Positions 56,355-64,000 of a stretch of 64,000 nucleotides of DNA are shown in pieces; within the stretch, counting starts at the first letter, position 1, and every line of letters begins with the position of its first letter. A model generated the notes under the pieces. That model saw only the letters and a list, made by a program, of their open reading frames with translations. It did no database searches and was not told the origin of the DNA. The position numbers and the translations under genes were made by a program. Origin of the DNA: Papaver somniferum (Eukaryota; Streptophyta; Magnoliopsida; Ranunculales; Papaveraceae); contig NC_039368.1 of the NCBI RefSeq assembly GCF_003573695.1, positions 80,242,374-80,306,373 on the forward strand, in the 5' to 3' direction.

Positions 56355-56960
56355 TCACTAGCCATTAGAATCTTATGGCTCTGATACCACTTTGTTGGGA
56401 ATGAATTTTGGGTTAATGGCTAAATGAGTATTGAAAATGTTTTGAAAATGGGTATTGGAATGACTAAACAGGCTCACAATCACTCAAGTTGGTGTTTAAC
56501 TAAAACTCAATTTTATTGCACTCAATCTTGGTCGTACACAGACCTTTACAAAAGATTTCTACTCCTTACACTCAGCTATCTATACCTCACTTTGGTTAGC
56601 CGCTCTATTACACAAGTAGTCGCTCAACTACTCACTCCACCTATACCACTCTATAGGCATTCACTCGATTACACTTTCAATTGGTACCTCAACTGCCCTA
56701 TATATAGGGAGTAACAACCGACTCTAACTATTCTAGCCATGTCTAGAACATTCACTAGTCATACCCATTTTACAACCGACTTTGACTCATCTAGATATTT
56801 CTTCTCTACCGTACAGACTCTAGATATTTCTAGGTGCCAAGCAAACCGACTTCAATCCCTTGTTTTACAAGGACTCTAGACCTTTCTACTAATTACGAGA
56901 CTTCTCCATATCTCTATCGTATTTTCTTAGATAATACAAATCAAGTTTACTATTCCAACA

Positions 56961-57190
56961 ACCAAAAAACAGAACAGGATAACAAATGGAACAAGATAGA
57001 ACTGGACCGAACTGGACGGACCATATTGAACCGAACCTGGTGGACTGGACTGGACCGACCGAACCGGGTGGACTGACCGAACCGAACCGGGTAGACTGGA
57101 CCGACCGAACCCGTTAGGATGGACCAAAACAGAACAGGGTGTACTGGATCGGAACAGGATTGGACCAAACGGGACCCGACGGGAAACTTT
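56961..57190. repeat. ACCGAACCGGG-rich degenerate repeats
   Basis: Irregular copies of GGACCGACCGAACCGGGTGGACT and shorter GGACTGGACCGA units run over about 200 bp. Frames on the minus strand here are low-complexity by-products. Confidence 0.75.
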
Positions 57191-57201
57191 CATTAAGATC
57201 T

Positions 57202-58149
57202 AGAGTCGTGCTATCACGCGAATGCTCGCGTGATAGTTTAAATGAACTCGCATATAGGAACCGTTAGATGCACATCAAAACTGTTGATCCGTAAATCACG
57301 GAAACTATATTATTTTCTATACATTTTATTATTTAAAAACCCACAAACTTTATATTTATTTTACATTCAGCCCTTGCACATTAGAAACAACTAACTATTA
57401 TTCATTCATGGAGGTCAGAAACAACAAAAAGATACAAATATCTCCCCTTCCTATCATGAAGTTCAAAATGAATTATACAAATTTTCCAAGAATACCGAGT
57501 TAAATAAGGTGGTATGCTTTTCATTTATAGGATTTAAAAGTTTTGATCAGAACATGCATGATTATTTTTTCAAATCACGACCTGTATCTTAATGAAATAG
57601 TTTATCGATTCAACACCCAGTCTTCTCAAATCGATTTGGTACCCAGTCTTCTCAACACATCCAAATAATCATAAAGCTTGTTCAGGTTTGCAATTATAAT
57701 TGTGGATTTTATTTTTCAGTGATTTCGTTGATTTTAATTATGGTTGAGATTGTGTTTCTTTATCTTGAATGGAAGATGATAGGCAGTTGGGGACTCTGGA
57801 CATGAACAGAAGAATTATAAACCAAATAAGGGGTTCGAGAGCACAATGATTAGAAACCTTTTCTTTTTTTCTTTTGTGGTGGTGGAAATATTAGATTTCC
57901 ATGAAAGTTCTTCACTTGCAGATGATGTTGAACGAGAAAGAGATTCATATTAGCTAACAGCCTAACACCTAGCACGGAGGACTGAATACAAAATTTATGT
58001 AGAGTTTATGGTTGCTATAAAAACTAAAATATAAAAAGAATAATAAAGTTTCATTGTTTCGGAATCACCAACTGTTGTACAGATCGAACGGCTCCAATAC
58101 GCGACTTCATTATAGCTATCACGCGGATGCGCGCGTGACAACAGGATTC
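57202..58149. mobile_element. MULE-like non-autonomous element with CACGCG palindromes at the ends, 0.95 kb
   Basis: A 9-bp duplication TTAAGATCT flanks it (57193-57201 and 58150-58158). The ends are similar inverted repeats: AGAGTCGTGCTATCACGCG (left) and GAATCCTGTTGTCACGCG (right, reverse complement). Just inside the left end is a perfect hairpin, CTATCACGCG / CGCGTGATAG (57216-57240). The right end has a decayed counterpart. No transposase is seen inside. Confidence 0.75.
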
Positions 58150-58275
58150 TTAAGATCTTCCTAGATTTACGTGGACAGACAGACCGTTTTTTTTCAGCAA
58201 GTTTTCTCTCGCGCATTAAGGCGGACTGATTTTTCCTCACACGATACAATAAAATCCATTCGTCGTCCTCATAAA

Positions 58276-59000
58276 TCTATTCTATTATATAAATCCAACT
58301 CCCCTTACTGTAGGGGAGTGAAGCTACAAAATTTTGGACTACTTTGCCCCTGTTTTTATTTATCATACATACACAATAGACATGTCTGTTAGGGCAGAAT
58401 AGTAAATAAAGCTACAAATTCACAGTATTACACATTTACTCCTGACAATATATTTCGAAGGTACATTTGTATAAAAACATAAGGGCATTACAGTAATTTA
58501 AGGCTACTAAAAAGGAATCCTTCCATCCTCACTGCAAAATTATGATCAGAAATTTCTCAAGTTCATCTTCTCTTCGCCAACACAAATCATCCCCAATTTG
58601 TGAAAATAACATATCTATATTGGTTCAATCGAAGCCTTCCACATCTCTATTGATCCCTTTTTTTACAGATCGAATTATAAATCCCTCATTTCAAAATAAC
58701 AAATGTTGGTGGTTAAGATTTTAATGAAAGAAATGGAGCCGTGTACTAGAGGGAGCGCATAGAAGAAAAATCACGACTAAAGTAGAGGAGGAAGGAAAAA
58801 CAAAAAGGAAGAAGAAAGTGGTGGAAGTGTGCAGCAGAGGAAGGAGGCAGATAAGAACGAAGAAGATGAAAAATGTGACAATATTTAAGTTTTTAGGGTT
58901 ATTGTACCAATTAATGGGCAGGATCAAACATAAGTATTAAAATGCACGGCCAAGATAAATTCATATATAGCACGTGCAAAGCACATGCAGTGAATTCTTG
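58276..59000 (+). mobile_element. Helitron-like candidate (non-autonomous)
   Basis: The left end TCTATTCTATTATATAAATC resembles plant Helitron 5' ends and is preceded by A. The right end has a near-palindromic hairpin GCACGTGC-AAA-GCACATGC, followed about 10 bases later by CTTG (CTRR expected) and then T. There is an internal CCCCTTACTGTAGGGG hairpin near the left end. No Rep/helicase is encoded. The poor CTRR match keeps this tentative. Confidence 0.4.
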
Positions 59001-59211
59001 TTTAATTAAAAAAGAAAAAAAAATATCAATCATCAGATCATCACGGATTCATAAGCATATCAATCAAACATGTGATAAGAATAAAATAACAGAAAAAATA
59101 TAGCTATCGATCAATCGAAAAAAATTAATCTATCTACACATCAATCATACTATTTTGACAACAGATTATGAAGTAAAGTAATAATGTACAATATCAAAAG
59201 AAGAAGACTAT

Positions 59212-62200
59212 TGTTGGATAATTTTCAACATAGAAATCACTAACAAGTTGGTTAGGATAAGAATAGGAAATACATGAAGTTCTAAGAATTAGGAGCTAGC
59301 TAGTTCTAAGATAAGGAAAGACATGTAATAAGGGAATATAACTTAGAAAAGGAATTCATACTTCTATGTATATATGATCACCAAAGTTGTGGTTGATCAT
59401 ATGAGCAAGATTAGAACTTGTGTTTAGTTTTGAGAGATTTTCTAAACATCAATAAAGAGAGTTGTCTTTATATAAGCTAAGATTGATCTTGCAGTTGCCA
59501 TTAATTGGTATCAGAGCTTGTCCACACCGAGCCATGGGAGACGAGAGCACCATCATATGTGCAAAAGATTTCACGCGACCATCAATACAAGTTCCAATCC
59601 TCAACGCCACAAACTACACAGTATGGGCCATGAGAGTGAAGGTACTGATGAAAATCTACAAAGTTTGGGAGACAATTGATCATGGTACATTGGACCCAGA
59701 CAAAAACAATGTTGCCATTGGATTACTCTTTCAAGCAATACCAGAATGTCTTGTTATACAAGTTGGTGAACAGGAAACTTCAAAGAAAATTTGGGATGCA
59801 ATAAAGGCACGTAATCTCGGAGCTGATCGAGTTAAAGAAGCCCGTCTGCAAACCTTAATGTCTGAATTTGAAAGAGTGAAAATGAAAGAAACAGATACCA
59901 TTGATACTCTTGCTGGAAAGCTAACAGAGATAGCCTCAAAAGCTGCGTCACTTGGACAATCCATTTATGAAGATAAACTGGTAAAGAAGTTTCTCAATAG
60001 TTTACCAAGATCCAAGTATATTCATATCATAGCTTCTCTCGAACAAGTCTTAGATTTAAAGAAGACTAGCTATGAAGATATAATTGGAAGATTGAAAGCA
60101 TATGACGAGAGAATCCTTGATGAAGAAAACAATGGAGAAACTCAAGGAAAACTCTTGTACACAAACTCTTACCAACAAAACTCTGCGACAATAGGAAGAG
60201 GTCGTGGAAGAGGTGGTAGAGTAAATAGAGGCCGAGGAAGGGGAGGAAGGTTTAACTCACAAGATAGAACAACAAGTCAGAATGATCAAAACCAAGGGAA
60301 AGAAAAGAAGGATAGATCAAACATTATTTGTTACAGATGTGATAAACCAGGATACTTCTCCTCTGTATGCCCTGAAAGAATACAAAAGATGGAAGAAGCA
60401 AACAAGGATGAAACAACGGAAGCGGATACATCCCTTTACATGCACGAAGTGGTATTCTTAAACGAAGAGAAGTTAATACCAAAGAACTATGAAACAAAGA
60501 AAGGTGAAGAAGGAATTTGGTATTTATATAATGGAGCCAACAATCACATGACTGGTAAGAGACACTACTTTTCTGAACTCAATGAGAAAATAAAAGGACA
60601 AGTGAAGTTTGGGGATGGATCTTCTGTAGAATTTGAAGGGAAAGGATCAATTCTCTTTCAGAGCAAGACCGGAGAACAGAAGCTTGTCACAAACATCTAC
60701 TTCATCCCAAACTTACAAATCAACATTCTAAGTTTAGGACAAGCTACAGAAGTTGGATGTGATATTAGAATGCGACAAGACTATCTAACAGTTCATGATC
60801 CAAGTGGAAGACTTTTGGTTAGAGTCTCGCGATCAAAGAATAGACTCTACAAGATAAGTCTCATGATTGGAAGGCCATTGTGTCTGAATATGAGACTGGA
60901 AGATCAGACATGGAAGTGGCACGCAAGGTTAGGACACATAAGTTTCAGAACCTTAAAAACTATGTCTCAGAACAAGATGGTTCGAGGGAAAGATCTGAAA
61001 GACATGACTCCATATGAAAGTTTGCGAAAGAGAAAACCAAACATAGATCATTTAAGAGTGTTTGGTTGCAGAGCATACGCAAAAGTCGATTCTGCAACTG
61101 TTAAGAAGCTGGATGATCGATCACAGGCCCTTGTGCATCTAGGAATTGAGCCTGGATCCAAAGCTTACAGATTATTCAATCCAACAACGAAAAGACTAAT
61201 AGTGAGTCGAGATGTGGTATTCGATGAAAAAGCAAACTGGAACTGGAAATAAATAAATGATGGACCAAGTAGGGATCCAGGAATGTTTCACATGAGATGG
61301 GGTCAAGTAATTGATGAATGCGAAGGACCCATAATCATCAATACCAATGGAAACAATGATGTTAATCAAGAAGAAGAAGAAGAGAATAATGAAAACACTG
61401 AGAATAACGAAGAAGAAGAAGAGGAGATCGATGAAATAACTCAACCCATTCCACTGTGAAAATCAACAAGACAGATACAAAAGCCACAGTATCTGGAGGA
61501 TTATGTTCTTCAAGCTGCAGAAGAGTGTGAGATTATGCTACTTTCTGTTAATGATGAACCAAGGAATTTTCAGGAAGCAAAGGTCTCGACTAAATGGACA
61601 CAAGCATGTAGAGAAGAAATTATTTCAATCAACAGAAACAAGACTTGGTTTCTAGTTGATAAGCCAGGTGGGGTAAAAGTGATTGGCCTCAAGTGGATCT
61701 TCAAGGTTAAAAGAAATGCTGATGGAACTATTAACAAATATAAGGCAAGACTTGTAGCCAAGGGATACGTTCAAGAATCAAGCATAGACTTTGATGAAGT
61801 TTTCGCACCAGTTGCTAGACTAGAGAAAATTCGTCTCTTAATAGCAGAAGCTGCATCAAACTCATGGAAATTCACCACTTAGACGTTAAGACAACATTCT
61901 TACATGGTGAATTGCGAGAAGATGTGTATGTTGAACAACCAGAAGGTTTTGAAGTAAAAGGACAAGAGCATAAGGTTTATAAGTTATCAAAATCTCTATA
62001 TGGTCTAAGACAAGCTCCTCGATCCTGGAATACAAAGTTAGATCAACTCTTAAGAGAAATCAGATTTGTTAAGTGCTCTAAAGAAACATCAGTATACAGA
62101 AGAGAAGAAAAGGGAACGCTTCTTGTGATTGCAGTCTATGTAGATGATCTATTTTTGACTGGCAACTCCCTTAAGGTGATTAATGAGTTCAAGAGAGAAA

Positions 62201-63402
62201 TGTCATCAAAGTTTGAGATGTCAGACCTCGGAAAACTCACTTATTACCTTGGCATAGAAGTCCATCAAGGAGTAGATGGGATTCAGATTAAACAAGAAGC
62301 TTATGCAAGGAGAATTCTGAAAGAAGCAGGACTTGAAACTTGTAATCCAACTAAGATACCAATGGAGTTTGGACTTAAAGTTTCAAAGGCACAAGAAGAA
62401 GCAGAGATTGATTCAACGAGTTATAGAAGAAATGTTGGATGCTTAAGATACTTATTACACACAAGACCATATTTGGCTTTCTCTGTGGGAGTAGCAAGCC
62501 GTTATATGCAGAGTCCACGCAAGTCTCATGGTGATGTAATAAAGTAGATATTGAGATATCTAAGAGGAACAATCAGCTGTGGATTGAAGTATGGTCGAGG
62601 AGGATCAAAAGGAATTGTTGGGTATAGTGACAACAGTCATAATATTGACCAAGATGATGGAAAAGGTACAACTGGTCATATATTTTATCAAGGTGAAGCA
62701 CCTATTACATGGTGCTCACAGAAGCAAGACACAGTAGCTCTGTCATCCTGTGAAGCTGAGTTCATGGCCGCAACAGAAGAAGCTAAACAATCAATATGGA
62801 TTCAAGAACTGTTGGGTGAAATCAAAGGAAGAGAACCTGAAAAAGTTTTCATCAAGATTGATAATAAGTCTGCAATTGCACTCACTAAAAATCCAGTGTT
62901 TCATGGGAAGACGAAACACATTCACAAAAGGTATCATTTCATACGAGAATGTATCGAGAAGGATATCATCAACGTTGAACACATACCAGGAACTGAGCAG
63001 AAAGCAGATATATTGACAAAGGCATTAGCTCGGATCAAGTTTGAAAAAATGAGACAACTGATTGGAGTACAAGATATGTCATGGGTAAGGTTGAAGCTTA
63101 ACGGGGAGAATGTTGGATAATCTTCAACATAGAAATCACTAACAAGTTGGTTAGGATAAGAATAGGAAATACATGAAGTTCTAAGAATTATGAGCTAGCT
63201 AGTTCTAAGATAAGGAAAGACATGTAATAAGGGAATAAAACTTAGAAAAGGAATTCATAGTTCTATATATATATGATCACCAAAGTTGTGGTTGATCATA
63301 TGAGCAAGATTAGAGCTTGTGATTAGTTTTGAGAGATTTTCTAAACATCAATAAAGAGAGTTGTCTTTATATAAGCTAAGATTGATCTTGCAGTTGCCAT
63401 TA
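59212..63402 (+). mobile_element. second Ty1/copia element, 4.2 kb, decayed
   Basis: The LTRs at 59212-59503 and 63111-63402 (292 bp each) start TGTTGGATAAT and are nearly identical. The duplication ACTAT is at 59207-59211 and 63403-63407. This fixes the LTR ends as TG...TA rather than TG...CA. The primer-binding site TGGTATCAGAGC starts at 59506, and the PPT AACGGGGAGAA precedes the 3' LTR. The coding region has lost most of the integrase. LTR similarity suggests recent integration of an already defective element. Confidence 0.93.
59534..63120 (+). pseudogene. copia gag-pol remnant lacking the integrase core
   Basis: From ATG 59534 the order is: gag (about 59570-60290), Arg/Gly-rich stretch, zinc knuckle with Tyr in place of His (CYRCDKPGYFSSVC, near 60330-60371), protease with its catalytic Asp changed to Tyr (WYLYNGANNHMTG, near 60518-60556), and GAG-pre-integrase (WKWHARLGHISF). 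A jump at about 60990 then goes straight to the post-integrase region (LKDMTPYESLRKRKP, VFGCRAYAKVD), so the integrase core is deleted. After stops at about 61250 and 61458 come reverse transcriptase (61535-62547, frame change near 61870, YVDDLFLTGN) and RNase H (62551-63120, stop at 62545-62547; [25 protein letters not shown]). It cannot make functional enzymes. Confidence 0.93.
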
Positions 63403-63407
63403 ACTAT

Positions 63408-64000
63408 ATGAGGACAAACCCTAGTGAATAGTGATGGGTGATGGCTTACTAATTGATACGGTAATATGTTTCAGAGAAGCATACGAAAAAAATAATCATA
63501 CCCAATCAAACATATCACGTCACTCGAGATACATGGGATCGATTAGCATAGATGTGTAAATTAACTAAACAAATCATGAAGAAAAAATGTACAAACAATA
63601 CCCAAACAGAAGAAAATCATACCCAATCAGATTATACAGGACAGGACATGGTTTTAGGTTTTTTTTTGGAAACCTTATGTGAAATGAGGTTGCATATTAT
63701 CAAAGAGAAATAAATATATTTGATTAAGATATACCTTTTAAAATTTTAACGGTGATCGAGAATAAAACCTTTTTTCTTTGCGGAAGCAGCTGAGCTTGTG
63801 CTCTTAGGATCTCGCATTTGATTTAGAAAAAAATAAATCAACAAATCCAATTGAGCTCCGGGTATAGCTTAGTGGTTTTGATGGAAAAGTTAAAAAAGAA
63901 CAATCATCGATTCCAACTTTAGCTTCACGTTAGAACTCGCGTTGATGACGTGTTTTAGGTGAATTAGAGGCGAAACAGGGAAAGATAAGAGGAAGGTAAA
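63408..64000. other. right flank, no gene seen
   Basis: This is AT-rich sequence after the second copia element. I see no convincing frame, RNA gene or repeat. Part of a gene may begin beyond the window edge. Confidence 0.4.

Larger units (their letters stand above)
51748..56960 (-). mobile_element. Ty1/copia LTR retrotransposon, 5.2 kb, nearly intact
   Basis: The LTRs at 51748-52315 (3') and 56393-56960 (5') are each 568 bp, start TGTTGG, end CCAACA, and differ at only about seven positions by eye, so the insertion looks recent. The primer-binding site TGGTATCAGAGC is at 56378-56389 and the PPT AAGGGGATG at about 52316-52324 (both minus strand). Each LTR has TATATATA in a GGG-flanked palindrome (52054 and 56699). 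Flanking 5-mers do not match (AATCA left, ACCAA right), so the original target duplication is missing. This agrees with rearrangement of this locus. Confidence 0.95.

Noticed and set aside
56927..57193. Minus-strand frames rich in Pro, Val, Arg and Ser
   Set aside because: They come from degenerate ACCGAACCGGG repeats and contain no domain.

Overview
This is a plant nuclear DNA window that consists almost entirely of transposable elements. The evidence is AT-rich sequence, spliced genes with GT/AG introns, Ty1/copia and Ty3/gypsy retrotransposons, and plant-type CACTA, PIF/Harbinger and MULE-like DNA transposons. The gag-only LTR family and its LTR sequence remind me of Papaveraceae repeats (Papaver and relatives), but that is recollection and not proven here. 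I found no convincing host gene. The only host-type RNA gene candidate is a defective tRNA-Pro-like sequence at 35711-35781.

Region 1 to 35 kb is one nested stack. The base is a decayed Tat-like Ty3/gypsy element on the + strand (19500-20859, continuing at 30632). It carries RNase H, integrase and, after pol, a set of antisense reading frames (32002-33990). Two gag-only LTR elements with long LTRs sit in it. One lies on the minus strand (about 1-19499, LTR about 2.35 kb, running off the left edge). The other lies on the plus strand (20860-30631, LTRs about 2.8 kb, 5-bp duplication GGTAC), and it splits the integrase. The LTR of the minus element is itself split by a 13.5-kb CACTA element (3786-17292; 28-bp terminal repeats; duplication TTT). 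The CACTA element holds a ten-exon TNP1/Ptta-type gene with one frameshift, a truncated and broken TNP2 transposase in the opposite direction, and between them 15 copies of a 180-bp satellite. Two further LTR fragments of the same broad family lie at 34005-35024.

Region 35 to 43.5 kb is mostly gene-free. It holds two MULE-like non-autonomous elements with 9-bp target duplications: 40098-41799, whose body is an array of short inverted GTTCGGTTAC repeats, and 41988-43114, a Pack-MULE-like element.

Region 43.6 to 50.8 kb is a PIF/Harbinger element. Its 445-aa DDE transposase and its two-exon Myb/SANT-type partner gene are both open. It also carries a third, four-exon gene encoding a plant mobile domain (PMD) protein with one frameshift. 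Long GCGTCTG-type repeat arrays lie inside each end in opposite orientation. Its left terminus is missing, and it is flanked by two nearly identical 1.03-kb direct copies of neighbouring DNA, so the locus has been rearranged.

Region 51.7 to 64 kb holds a young-looking copia element (51748-56960) with one stop codon between gag and pol and a catalytic Asp-to-Val change in integrase, a third MULE-like element (57202-58149), a Helitron-like candidate (58276-59000), and a second, decayed copia element (59212-63402, duplication ACTAT) that lacks its integrase core.

The most unusual item is the PIF/Harbinger element with its PMD passenger gene and inverted GCGTCTG arrays. Next are the antisense repeat-module frames of the gypsy element, the satellite inside the CACTA element, and the gag-only element whose primer-binding site has been replaced by a copy of its own LTR.
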